57,200 bases of DNA from Pseudomonadota bacterium (GCA_030653935.1 JAURYL010000105.1:1-57200), one strand, 5' to 3'. Positions 16,115 through 24,200 are shown, numbered from the stretch's first letter. Notes: a model not told the origin generated them from the letters alone. Translations and numbers: made by a program.

Positions 16115-17781
16115 CGAACATGGCGCTTGTCTTCGCCGGAATACTACTTTGCACAGTAGCTAATGTTGCCACAGCGGGCGATTGTGTGAAATCTGGCGCC
16201 GCCTGCATTGACTCAACACCATGCAGGACGATCTCGGGTACCCAGGTGTGTTTATCAGACTTTGGGGAGACATGCTGGAGGTACGAAGACACCTACACCT
16301 GCATCAAACCCAATGCCGTCAACTACTGCCAGCCCATCGTTGATTCGCAGCCACAATGCTGGCAGTCTGGTTCCCAATGTATCCAGACGGACACATCGTT
16401 TGGTACGGGTTGCATGAGGCACTCTCAGACCTGGCGCTGCAATGATCCCGCCAGACCGACCTCATCCAACACGATCCGGCTTGACGACACCTACACGCTG
16501 ATTTCGAGCGACTACGATCCTGGGCCATGCCAGTCACTTGCCGACAACCCAAGCTGCCAGATCGCTGAAACCAAGTGCGTCTCGACAAGCCCTCCATCCC
16601 TGCCGCCGGGGGTAGGCGCGACACAGGTGGCGCCTGACGGCTGCTATCAGAAGCAGAACACCTATGCCTGCCTGACTGGGGCGGCGAATACATCAGAATG
16701 CGATGGCTACGCATCTAATCCGAATTGCACGCTGCAATCGACCGCTCCATGTGACGCCGAGGATATGATCGGCGGACAGTGCTCCTACCAACGGCAGTCC
16801 TACCGGTGTGTGTCCAAGCCACCACAGACCAGTACCGTGACAGATTGTGCTGGGCAGCAATTCTGCCAGGGTGGGAATTGCTTCGATAAGGGCTACGAAA
16901 ACGACCCAGACTTTGCCAGATCAATGGCGCTGATGGAGGCTGCACGGGAAGCAGGGGTGTATGGAGACACTACGTCGATATTTAGCGGGTTGGCTTCTAG
17001 CTGCACCGTCAATCAAGCCGGCCTGAGCAATTGCTGCAAGAAAAGCGGGGGCGGGCAGAGTAACTCGGCGGTAATGGGTGTGGCAACGCAGGTCGGCACG
17101 CAGACGTTTAAGTACGGCAGTGCATATGCCTATGATGCGCTATTTTCTACCTCCGCGCCGAATTGGGTGGTGAATGGGCTTGGGTCTATGGCCGGGGCCA
17201 GCGCCAGTTATGGACCTGGTCTAGCAGCAAGTAGCTTCTCCCCAACGCTTTCTCTTTACGGCTTTACTGCAACGACAGGCACACTTGGAGCCGGTGTCTC
17301 AAGCCTTGGCAGTTTCGGCGGCGTAACGTTTGGCTTCGATCCGTGGTCATTGGCAATATCCGTCGCCATCATGGTTATTCAGGATATGCTCAAATGCGAG
17401 CCGGAGGAGCAAATCCTGTCCATGAGGCTGGGGCAGAATCTATGCCATGAGGTAGGAGACTATTGCTCTAACAAATTTCTCGGTAAGTGCATAACAAAAA
17501 CAAGAGCGCACTGCTGCTACAATAGCCGCCTTGCCAGGATAATCAACGTACAAGGCCGGGCACAGATTGGTAAATCATGGGGCGATGCAAAGAGCCCTAA
17601 TTGCAGTGGCTTTACTACAGACGAGTTCGCATCCATTGATTTTTCCAGGATCGATATGTCCGAATTTGTTTCCGAGATAATGGCAAGTGTTAAAATGCCG
17701 AATACATCTGGCATATCGCAAGATGTTCAAGGTTCCGTGGAATCAAAAATGCTGAATTATTATCAAAGGGGATCGCAATGA
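16111..17781 (+). CDS. traN: TraN-like mating-pair stabilisation protein, Cys-rich part
   Basis: A 556-residue outer-membrane adhesin candidate. The signal peptide (MTNMALVFAGILLCTVANVATA) is followed by very regular cysteine pairs: 'CWRYEDTYTCIKP', 'CMRHSQTWRC', 'CYQKQNTYAC', 'CSYQRQSYRC', the TraN hallmark. The C-terminal third has 'CHEVGDYCSNKFLGKCITKTRAHCCYNSRLARIINVQGRAQIG', another TraN box. TraN recognises outer-membrane receptors on recipients. ATG 16111 was chosen since it overlaps the upstream TGA and yields a proper signal peptide; earlier ATGs (16069, 16081) would overlap further. Confidence 0.82.
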   Translation: MTNMALVFAGILLCTVANVATAGDCVKSGAACIDSTPCRTISGTQVCLSDFGETCWRYEDTYTCIKPNAVNYCQPIVDSQPQCWQSGSQCIQTDTSFGTGCMRHSQTWRCNDPARPTSSNTIRLDDTYTLISSDYDPGPCQSLADNPSCQIAETKCVSTSPPSLPPGVGATQVAPDGCYQKQNTYACLTGAANTSECDGYASNPNCTLQSTAPCDAEDMIGGQCSYQRQSYRCVSKPPQTSTVTDCAGQQFCQGGNCFDKGYENDPDFARSMALMEAAREAGVYGDTTSIFSGLASSCTVNQAGLSNCCKKSGGGQSNSAVMGVATQVGTQTFKYGSAYAYDALFSTSAPNWVVNGLGSMAGASASYGPGLAASSFSPTLSLYGFTATTGTLGAGVSSLGSFGGVTFGFDPWSLAISVAIMVIQDMLKCEPEEQILSMRLGQNLCHEVGDYCSNKFLGKCITKTRAHCCYNSRLARIINVQGRAQIGKSWGDAKSPNCSGFTTDEFASIDFSRIDMSEFVSEIMASVKMPNTSGISQDVQGSVESKMLNYYQRGSQ

Positions 17782-18512
17782 AAGTATTGGCTGCCGTTAT
17801 AGTATCTATTTTTGCAATTGGAAATGCTGGCAACGCGAGCGCAGAAATACATACCGACGTTATCAATATGGAATTAAACAGTCGTAAAACGACCAACATT
17901 CCGCCGATGAGTAATGCTCAAAAGGTGTTCGTGGTCTGCCGCTACTGCAAGCCATATGAGCCATCAATAAAGGAAAAAATAAAAGAGGCTGGTTACGCAG
18001 TCGTCGAGGAAGAGGGCAATGCAGTAGCCAAGGTTGTTTTTAGCGCGTCTATTTATGTCAACAAGAATGGAAATGCGAAAAGACTGGATGCAGAAGACAT
18101 TACCGATGAATATGCTGCACAGATTCCTCCCGTCCTCGACAAGAGACGCCATGTAATGGATTCAGGCGCAAAGAGAAGCATGCTGGACATGGATGCAGGA
18201 GTGATCCACCAGGGTTCCCAGCTTACTGGCAGCGGGACTGGCGGCATCGTCATCGGACTGCTCGGGGCATTGGTCGGCGGGCTTATTGATCAAAGCGTGA
18301 TTGACACAAAACGAGTGGCTGGCGTGGCTGATGTTTTTGTAGAAGTTGCGATTCCTGGCAGCAACTATCTCCTTGCTTTGAACGCCGCAGCCGACACGCC
18401 GGAAACCCCAGATGCAATCGTTCGCGCAGCCTTCGCCAGGGCCGTCGAGCTCCTGGTGTCAGGGGTTGCGCCCCAACCGAAGCCCCCCACCAACGGGGAC
18501 ACACAGTGGTAA
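17778..18512 (+). CDS. TraT-like outer-membrane/surface-exclusion candidate
   Basis: A 244-residue exported protein. A signal peptide ends near NASA. It then has 'KVFVVCRYCKPYEPSIKEKIKEAGYAVVEEEGNAVAKVVF', resembling the TraT segment in which a variable protein is described as 'GYxVxxDPxxAxYxL', and a Gly-rich membrane zipper (GSGTGGIVIGLLGALVGGLID), followed by 'VADVFVEVAI'. TraT reduces mating between cells carrying the same element. No lipobox Cys is evident, which differs from F TraT. It overlaps traN by four bases. AT-rich codon use matches the end of traN. Confidence 0.45.
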   Translation: MKVLAAVIVSIFAIGNAGNASAEIHTDVINMELNSRKTTNIPPMSNAQKVFVVCRYCKPYEPSIKEKIKEAGYAVVEEEGNAVAKVVFSASIYVNKNGNAKRLDAEDITDEYAAQIPPVLDKRRHVMDSGAKRSMLDMDAGVIHQGSQLTGSGTGGIVIGLLGALVGGLIDQSVIDTKRVAGVADVFVEVAIPGSNYLLALNAAADTPETPDAIVRAAFARAVELLVSGVAPQPKPPTNGDTQW

Positions 18513-18865
18513 TGCGGAACTCACTGGTGATCGCGGCCGGAATGCTGCTTTCCGTAGCAAGCCTGGCTTCTGAATACACCAGCGCCAAACCTCTGCTCCT
18601 ACAAGCCATCGACGCACCCGACGGCCGGTCGAAGGGAATTCTGGTCGGCACGGTGGCAGAAAAGTTCGTGAGCACGACCGGATCGTCGGCGCCAGTTCGG
18701 GTCGAAGTGACGACGGTCAAGCGCTTCAAGCAGGAAGGCTGTAGGCGGCTCAACCTGCGTATGAGCCAGGCCGACGTGCCCACCAAGGACGGCAGGAAGG
18801 TCGTGTTCGCGATGGACTACGGCATCAACCTTTGCAGGGATGGGAGTCCGGCGGGCGAGGAGTAG
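18512..18865 (+). CDS. Hypothetical secreted protein
   Basis: A 117-residue protein with a signal peptide (MRNSLVIAAGMLLSVASLAS). The mature part is a small beta-rich domain (APVRVEVTTVKRFKQEGCRRLNLRMSQ) with two Cys. The start shares a base with the upstream stop (TAATG). It is the last gene of the transfer block. I recognise no family; similar small proteins in conjugation clusters are of unknown role. Confidence 0.55.
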   Translation: MRNSLVIAAGMLLSVASLASEYTSAKPLLLQAIDAPDGRSKGILVGTVAEKFVSTTGSSAPVRVEVTTVKRFKQEGCRRLNLRMSQADVPTKDGRKVVFAMDYGINLCRDGSPAGEE

Positions 18866-18925
18866 ATTGCGCGGAATGAAGCACGTAGGTATGCAGCCGG
18901 CGTCAACGCAAACTGATGGTGATGA

Positions 18926-18996
18926 GTTATCGGTTTAGTCGATAACTTGCATTTATCGGTAGTAGCGATATATTTCACATATCGCTACTACCGATA
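18926..18996 (+). promoter_or_regulatory. Array of three HipB-type operators
   Basis: Three sites of the form TATCG-N7-CGATA lie at 18928-18944, 18954-18970 and 18980-18996. Their centres (18936, 18962, 18988) are spaced exactly 26 bp. Sites 2 and 3 together form a perfect 18-bp inverted repeat (18954-18971 with 18979-18996). E. coli HipB binds TATCC-N8-GGATA repeats upstream of hipBA, so this array most likely mediates autorepression by the adjacent HipB. Confidence 0.8.
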
Positions 18997-19007
18997 TTAA
19001 ATTCATC

Positions 19008-19250
19008 ATGCAACAACGCTTCACTTCTCCCAGCCAGGTGGGCCATGTCCTCGCCTCGCGGCGCAAGGCGCTGCAGCTTTCCCAGCATGCCGTCGCGGAA
19101 AAGATGGGCATCAGTCAGAACCGACTTTCCGAACTAGAACTCGACCCCGCGCGGCTGACCCTCGACCGCTTGATTGCCCTGTCCAACCTGCTGGGACTGG
19201 AGTTGGTGATCCGCGACAAGGACACCACCGTCACCGGGAGCGACTGGTAG
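19008..19250 (+). CDS. hipB: HipB-like antitoxin (XRE family)
   Basis: An 80-residue DNA-binding antitoxin. 'VGHVLASRRKALQLSQHAVAEKMGISQNRLSELELDPARLTLDRLIALSNLLGLELVIRD' is a full XRE/Cro helix-turn-helix, followed by the short strand typical of HipB. It starts just downstream of three palindromic operators and ends three bases before hipA. It should neutralise HipA and repress the operon. Confidence 0.88.
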   Translation: MQQRFTSPSQVGHVLASRRKALQLSQHAVAEKMGISQNRLSELELDPARLTLDRLIALSNLLGLELVIRDKDTTVTGSDW

Positions 19251-19252
19251 CC

Positions 19253-20614
19253 ATGGGCCGCCGTACCCATGCCCGCGTGCTGGATGTCTGGGCCAACGGC
19301 AAGCGAGTAGGCCAGTGGCGCATCCCTGCGCGTGGACCCGAGGAATTCCAGTACGACCCGGCCTGGTGCGTATCCGCCGAGGCGCGCCCCCTCTCCCTGT
19401 CCTTGCCCATGAACCTGGACCAACTCCCCCTGAAAGGTGAGACAGTGGGGTTTTATTTCGACAATCTGTTGCCCGACAGTGAATCGATTCGAAGACGTCT
19501 GCAATCCAGGTTTCGCACACAGAGCCGTGACGCCTTCGATCTTCTGGCTGCCATCGGGCGTGATTGTGTCGGCGCGGTGCAACTGTTGCCAGAAGACGAG
19601 GTGCCAGAGGGTGTTTTCTGCATCCAGGCCGAGCAGCTAGAAGAGGCCGACATCGAAAGGTTGTTGGCTGAAGTGGTCACGCCCCCAGCGCGCCAGGCGG
19701 AAGCGGAAGACGAAGATTTTCGCATTTCTCTTGCCGGCGCCCAGGAGAAGACCGCGTTGACCTGGCACAAGGGGCGCTGGTGCCGGCCACGAGGCGCTAC
19801 GCCCACAACTCACATTTTCAAACTGCCTATGGGGCGCATTGGCCGGGTGCAGGCAGATATGAGCAACTCCGTGGAGAACGAGTGGCTGTGTGCCACCCTG
19901 CTGCATGCCTATGGCCTACCCATCGCACGCTGCGAGATACAGCGTTTCGGGGCACGCAAGGCCTTGGTGGTGGAGCGCTTTGACCGTCGCTTGGAACCCT
20001 CCGGGCAATACTGGTTACGACTTCCCCAGGAGGATTTCTGCCAGGCCACCGGCACGCCAGGTACGTCCAAGTATGAGTCCGATGGTGGCCCGGGCCTGCT
20101 GGAGATTGCTCGTATCCTGCATAACTCGGAGGTTCGCGATGCGGATCTGACCACCCTGTTGCGTGCCCAGTTGCTGTTCTGGCTGCTGGGGGCCATCGAT
20201 GGGCATGCCAAGAATTTCAGTCTGGCCCTATTGGCTGGTGGTCGCTATCGTCTTACACCCCTGTATGACGTTCTGTCGGCATGGCCAATCAGCGGTCACG
20301 GCCCCAATCTGCTGGAACGGAACAAACTGAAACTGGCGATGGCTTTGCGCGGCAAGAACGCGCACTACCATATCAATGAAATCCAACGCAGCCATTTCAA
20401 CGCTACTGCTAAACGTTGCGGTTTTGGACTGGATATGGACGCCATCATCGAGGAGGTGCTGTCCAGCACGCCGGTGGTGTTAGATCGGGTGGCAGGCGAG
20501 TTGCCCGAGGGATTCCCCCTGGTGGTGTTCGAAGCTGTGCGCCAGGGGGTGTTGGAATCTGCCAAAAAACTGGTGGGTAACCGTTCGTCCATACCTACGC
20601 AAAGCTACCCATAG
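19253..20614 (+). CDS. hipA: HipA-like serine/threonine kinase toxin
   Basis: A 453-residue HipA kinase; characterised HipA phosphorylates glutamyl-tRNA synthetase and induces dormancy. The phosphate-binding loop 'RISLAGAQEKTAL' includes the Ser that is autophosphorylated in E. coli HipA (Ser150). The catalytic loop 'GAIDGHAKNFS' and the metal-binding 'LTPLYDVLS' follow. The N-terminal subdomain (DVWANGKRVGQW) is also present, so the protein looks functional. Its final codons run into the hairpin at the edge of the IS607 element and overlap the convergent tnpB stop by ten bases, so the original C-terminus may have been replaced. Confidence 0.9.
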   Translation: MGRRTHARVLDVWANGKRVGQWRIPARGPEEFQYDPAWCVSAEARPLSLSLPMNLDQLPLKGETVGFYFDNLLPDSESIRRRLQSRFRTQSRDAFDLLAAIGRDCVGAVQLLPEDEVPEGVFCIQAEQLEEADIERLLAEVVTPPARQAEAEDEDFRISLAGAQEKTALTWHKGRWCRPRGATPTTHIFKLPMGRIGRVQADMSNSVENEWLCATLLHAYGLPIARCEIQRFGARKALVVERFDRRLEPSGQYWLRLPQEDFCQATGTPGTSKYESDGGPGLLEIARILHNSEVRDADLTTLLRAQLLFWLLGAIDGHAKNFSLALLAGGRYRLTPLYDVLSAWPISGHGPNLLERNKLKLAMALRGKNAHYHINEIQRSHFNATAKRCGFGLDMDAIIEEVLSSTPVVLDRVAGELPEGFPLVVFEAVRQGVLESAKKLVGNRSSIPTQSYP

Positions 20615-20624
20615 GTAGCTTTGC
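20599..20624. other. Perfect 11-bp hairpin at the hipA/tnpB junction
   Basis: GCAAAGCTACC (20599-20609) and GGTAGCTTTGC (20614-20624) pair perfectly across the loop CATA. The hairpin spans both converging stop codons. No T-run follows on either strand, so it is not a classic terminator. It may be the end structure of IS607 or the 3' scaffold of a TnpB guide RNA (omega/reRNA), which in such elements ends at the right end. Confidence 0.6.
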
Positions 20625-21807
20625 TGCTGGATTCCTGCTTCACAGAGGCTGGTTTCGTCTTGAGCTTGCGCCCAAGGCCAGAGCCTTCCTCTCCACAGGC
20701 TGACACGGTGGAACTCACCGCCAAATTTCTCAGGTTAATCGCCGCGTTCACATCGCGGTCGTGAACCGCGCCACATGCCGGACACGTCCACTTGCGCACC
20801 GATAACGGCAAGGCACCGAGTTTGTGGCCGCAATCCGAACAGGTCTTGCTGCTGGGATACCAGCGATCCGCCACAACCACCACACCGCCGCGCTGCGCGG
20901 CCTTGTAATCCAGTTGCCGCCGGAACTCAAAGAAGCCCATATCCGCCACCGACCGCGACAGATGCCGGTTCGCCATCATGCCGCGCACATTCAAGTCCTC
21001 GATGCCGATGGTGTGGAAGCGGCGCGTCAGGCCAGTCGTAAGTTGGTGCAGCGCGTCCGTGCGGATGTTGCCGATCCGGGTGTGCAGCCGCGCCAGCTTT
21101 GCCTTGGCTTTCTTCCGGTTCTCCGAGCCTTTGACCTTGCGCGACAGGCTGCGTGACAGCCGTTGTAGCCTGGGCAGCAAAGCCTTGTGGGCCTTGGGGC
21201 CAGTGACGGTTTCTCCCGTAGAGAGCGTTGCCAGTGCCGATACGCCCAAATCCACACCCACTGCGCCTTGGTTTTCGGCTTTGGGTAGATGCGAATCATC
21301 CAGGGTATCGACGGTGATGCTGACAAACCAGTGGTCGGCCACGCGGGAGATCGTGGCCGACATGAGCTTGCCGGTGAAGCGCAACGTCTCACGCATCCGC
21401 ACCCAGCCAAGATTGGGGATGCGGATGCGTGAACCGTCGAGGCTGAATTGATCGTTGGTCAGACTGAAGCGGTCATGCAGACCTTTCTTTCTGAACTTGG
21501 GGTATTTGGCGCGACCGGCGAAGAAGTTCTTGAATGCCGCGCCCAACTGGATGATCGCCATCTGCGGCGCGTTCTTGGTGACTTCCAGCATCCACGGGAA
21601 CTGCTCGGCCTTGATGCCGTTGAGTTGGCGGCGCAGCGCCATTTGCGATGGCTTGGGCAGCGACGCATCGGCTTTGCACGCCTCGTACTGTCGTTGCCAC
21701 TCTGCAAGCGCCCAGTTGTAGGCAAAGCGTGCTGTCCCGGCGGCACGGGCAAAGTAAGTCGCCTGCACGTTGTTCGGGTCGAGCGCGATCTTGTGGGCGA
21801 TCAGCAT
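20605..21807 (-). CDS. tnpB: TnpB, RNA-guided endonuclease of IS607
   Basis: A 400-residue TnpB/OrfB. The RuvC-like catalytic residues are visible: Asp in GVDLGVSAL, Glu in GIEDLNVRGM, and Asp in DRDVNAAINL. A zinc ribbon lies between the last two (CSDCGHKLG...CPACGAVH). The N-terminal helix-turn-helix and wedge region (ARFAYNWALAEWQRQYE) is intact. TnpB nucleases cut donor sites with a guide RNA made from the element's right end and are the ancestors of Cas12. The full-length, motif-complete gene suggests activity. It overlaps tnpA by seven bases. Confidence 0.93.
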   Translation of the reverse strand: MLIAHKIALDPNNVQATYFARAAGTARFAYNWALAEWQRQYEACKADASLPKPSQMALRRQLNGIKAEQFPWMLEVTKNAPQMAIIQLGAAFKNFFAGRAKYPKFRKKGLHDRFSLTNDQFSLDGSRIRIPNLGWVRMRETLRFTGKLMSATISRVADHWFVSITVDTLDDSHLPKAENQGAVGVDLGVSALATLSTGETVTGPKAHKALLPRLQRLSRSLSRKVKGSENRKKAKAKLARLHTRIGNIRTDALHQLTTGLTRRFHTIGIEDLNVRGMMANRHLSRSVADMGFFEFRRQLDYKAAQRGGVVVVADRWYPSSKTCSDCGHKLGALPLSVRKWTCPACGAVHDRDVNAAINLRNLAVSSTVSACGEEGSGLGRKLKTKPASVKQESSSKATYG

Positions 21808-22424
21808 GAGGCGGTCGCCACGGCTTGCTTCACGCCGTCGAGCAATTTCTGGTTCTTGCGCGAGCGACTGCCATACAGTCGCGCCGAAAAGACCGTGATG
21901 ATTTCCAGCACGTCTTTCGCCAGATCTTCCTCGAATGTCGTATCGACACCTTTGTTGATGATGAGCACCTCAACATCTTTCGCTTCGCAAATGGCAAACA
22001 CCAGTTCCGCGCCGAAGCGCAGCAGCCGGTCTTTGTGGGCGATAACCAGACGCCCAACGCGCCCTTCGATGATCTCGTCCAGCAGCCGCTTCAAGCCTTT
22101 CTTGTGATAGTTCATGCCCGATCCGAGATCGGCTATCACCTCGAACGTCCAGCCCTGTTTGGCGCAATACAACTCCAGCACCTGCTTTTGCCGTTCCAGA
22201 TCGTCTTTTTGGTCGTGACTGGAAACGCGGGCGTAGGCGATGGTTTTGCGCTCCGATGGCGCGGCGTGAAATAACTCTGGTTTGAGTTTTGCAAGATCAT
22301 ACCGTCGCTGCCGTCCCGCTGTGCGCTCCGGTATCAGCTTGCCTTCTGCCTCCCAACGCCGCAGCGTCGTAATCGACACTCCCAACGCTTCAGAGGCTTC
22401 GCCTATCGCTACATATCTATCCAT
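21801..22424 (-). CDS. tnpA: IS607-type serine recombinase TnpA
   Basis: A 207-residue transposase. The N-terminus has a MerR-like helix-turn-helix (AIGEASEALGVSITTLRRWEAEGKL). It is followed by the serine resolvase domain, with the nucleophile in 'YARVSSHDQKDDLERQ' and downstream 'RLVIAHKDRLLRFG'. This inverted order, DNA-binding domain first, defines IS607 enzymes. Complete and in frame. It starts at 22424, just inside the ATGGGTA repeats of the element end. Confidence 0.93.
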   Translation of the reverse strand: MDRYVAIGEASEALGVSITTLRRWEAEGKLIPERTAGRQRRYDLAKLKPELFHAAPSERKTIAYARVSSHDQKDDLERQKQVLELYCAKQGWTFEVIADLGSGMNYHKKGLKRLLDEIIEGRVGRLVIAHKDRLLRFGAELVFAICEAKDVEVLIINKGVDTTFEEDLAKDVLEIITVFSARLYGSRSRKNQKLLDGVKQAVATASC

Positions 22425-22502
22425 AATGGGTAGTATAAGTTAGATATGGGTATGTTTCAAACAAACTGTTCAAACCCTGTCAAAGCATGAATATATTGAG
22501 CG

Positions 22503-22563
22503 ATTGGTCAATAAACTGGTTGAAACGCTAACCATTTGGCAATAGATTGACAATATGGTCAAT
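22503..22563 (+). promoter_or_regulatory. Candidate operators for the second HipB
   Basis: ATTGAC-N6-GTCAAT (22546-22563) is a perfect inverted repeat that spans the ATG at 22555. TGGTT-N8-AACCA (22517-22534) lies just upstream. GGTCAAT also appears at 22506-22512. These are different in sequence from the TATCG operators of the first module, as expected if each HipB recognises its own sites. Confidence 0.5.
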
Positions 22564-22806
22564 CATGAAACCGGATTCACGAAACTGCTGAACCAAGTGC
22601 TGGCCGCCGCCAAATCCGCCGGCATCGATCAGCGTGAGTTGGCACTACGGGCGGGGATACGCCCGGAAACGCTGTCCCGCCTGAAACACAAGGGACGGGG
22701 TGACTTCGATACCCTCAACCGCATGGCGCGAGTGGTGGGGCTGCGCCTCACCCTGGTAGCGGATAACGACCTCACGGCCCGTATTGAACGCGGAGACATG
22801 CTGTGA
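22555..22806 (+). CDS. Second HipB-like antitoxin (XRE family)
   Basis: An 83-residue helix-turn-helix protein: 'AGIDQRELALRAGIRPETLSRLKHKGRGDFDTLNRMARVVGLRLTLV' gives the XRE domain. It overlaps the downstream toxin gene by four bases (GTGA), and the inverted repeat covering its start codon suggests tight autorepression. It is a clear toxin-antitoxin partner but only distantly similar to the first HipB. Confidence 0.82.
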   Translation: MVNHETGFTKLLNQVLAAAKSAGIDQRELALRAGIRPETLSRLKHKGRGDFDTLNRMARVVGLRLTLVADNDLTARIERGDML

Positions 22807-24164
22807 GCGACCGTCATGCCGTGATCTGGACCCGATCCGCCGACGGGCCGTTGAAGTTGGGCAATCTGGTGGTGACGCAACGGGAGAGCCGCTTCAGCTA
22901 CAGCGACGAAGCCCTGGCACGAGACGATGTGCCTGGCGTCTCCCTGTTGCTGCCCAGGTCCGCCACGCCACCGGTGTTCCAGGCCAAGGGCGGCTTCTTC
23001 ATGTACCCGCGCCTGATGGCCTTGATCCCGCCACCCGGCCACAACCTGCAGCGCCAGATAGTCACCCGCCTTCTCCAGGCTGCACCCGGCGGCATTCCCG
23101 CTGGACAGGATCTGGAATGGGCTTTGTTCCTGCTCGCCGGCCGCAACGGCATCGGTCACCTGGATGTCTTCCCGGACGATCTGGCGGCCGACCGCTGGTA
23201 CCGTCAGCCGGCTCCTGCACCAAACCAGGCCATCGGCCCGCGCTCTCGGTTGTGGGCGCAACTACGCGATGGTTTTGTTCATGATCTGGCGCCGCTGGAT
23301 GCGCGGGTGGTGGAACACCTGATCGGCCCCACCCCATCCGCCGGCGGGATGACGGCCAAGCTGCTCGCCGCCATCCCCGACGCGCCGCGCTGGGATGGCC
23401 GCATTGCACCGCCGGGTACCCAGCGGATCGGCGACACAACCTTTACCGACGTGGTACTCAAGATCGAGCAACCCCACTATGCCGGCCTGGCGGAACTGGA
23501 AGTCCTGTGCCTGCGGGTGCATCGGGAGTGTGGCTTCGATACGCCGAGGTTCTGGCGCTCAAGCCAGGCGGAGATGGAATTCCTCGCGGTCGAACGCTTT
23601 GACCGGTGCGGCGGATTGCCTCTGCCTCTGGAAAGCCTCTACGCGCTCCTGGCGATGGGCCGACGGGAATTCCTGAGCACCGCCGACATCACCCTGGACG
23701 AACTGGGCCAGACCATCCCGAAACTCGCCGCCGTGGCCGCCCTGGAGGTGAAGTCCACTCAGGAAGCGATCTTCCGCCGAGTGGTTCTGGCCCTGCTGAC
23801 CGGCAATGGTGACCTGCATCTGGAAAACCTGTCCCTCCTCGGTGGCGCCCGCGAAGCCCGGCTCGCCCCGGTGTATGACCCCGCGCCCATGCGTGCCTGG
23901 GCCAGGCACGACTTGCGCTTCGCCATTCCCATCGATTTTGATAATGCCCACGGCGGCGTGGCCGGCAACCTGATTGCTCTGGCGCCGGCGTTCGGCATGA
24001 AGCCGGCCAAGGCGCGCGAAATCATCGCCGCCTTGCTCGTACAAACCCGCGACTATCCCGAACGGGTTATGGCCCTGGACAAAGTGCCACTGGAACGGCG
24101 GCAGCGTTTGGTGGAGGTGGTTACGCGGGAGCGTCGGGGTGTGGCGGAGGAACTCGGGGGGTAA
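22803..24164 (+). CDS. Second HipA-like kinase toxin
   Basis: A 453-residue HipA-family protein starting at GTG. Core kinase elements are present: 'PSAGGMTAKLL' at the nucleotide-binding loop (the divergent GG-x-x-x-K type rather than the GAQEK form of module 1), 'LEVLCLRVHRECGFDTPRF', 'FLAVERFDR', catalytic loop 'TGNGDLHLENLSLL' and metal site 'LAPVYDPAPM'. It therefore belongs to a separate HipA subgroup, perhaps with another substrate. No truncation is seen. Confidence 0.85.
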   Translation: MSDRHAVIWTRSADGPLKLGNLVVTQRESRFSYSDEALARDDVPGVSLLLPRSATPPVFQAKGGFFMYPRLMALIPPPGHNLQRQIVTRLLQAAPGGIPAGQDLEWALFLLAGRNGIGHLDVFPDDLAADRWYRQPAPAPNQAIGPRSRLWAQLRDGFVHDLAPLDARVVEHLIGPTPSAGGMTAKLLAAIPDAPRWDGRIAPPGTQRIGDTTFTDVVLKIEQPHYAGLAELEVLCLRVHRECGFDTPRFWRSSQAEMEFLAVERFDRCGGLPLPLESLYALLAMGRREFLSTADITLDELGQTIPKLAAVAALEVKSTQEAIFRRVVLALLTGNGDLHLENLSLLGGAREARLAPVYDPAPMRAWARHDLRFAIPIDFDNAHGGVAGNLIALAPAFGMKPAKAREIIAALLVQTRDYPERVMALDKVPLERRQRLVEVVTRERRGVAEELGG

Positions 24165-24200
24165 GGGCACACCCACCAGTCGGGCTCGCCGCACACTGGG

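Larger units (their letters stand above)
20595..22455 (-). mobile_element. IS607-family insertion sequence (tnpA + tnpB)
   Basis: A complete two-gene element on the minus strand: serine-recombinase tnpA followed by an overlapping tnpB. IS607 elements have no long terminal inverted repeats and make no target duplication, so the ends are approximate. The motif ATGGGTA occurs twice at the left end (22426-22432, 22446-22452) and inverted at the other end (TACCCAT, 20606-20612), marking probable recombinase-binding sites. The element lies between two HipBA modules and abuts the end of the first hipA. Confidence 0.8.
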
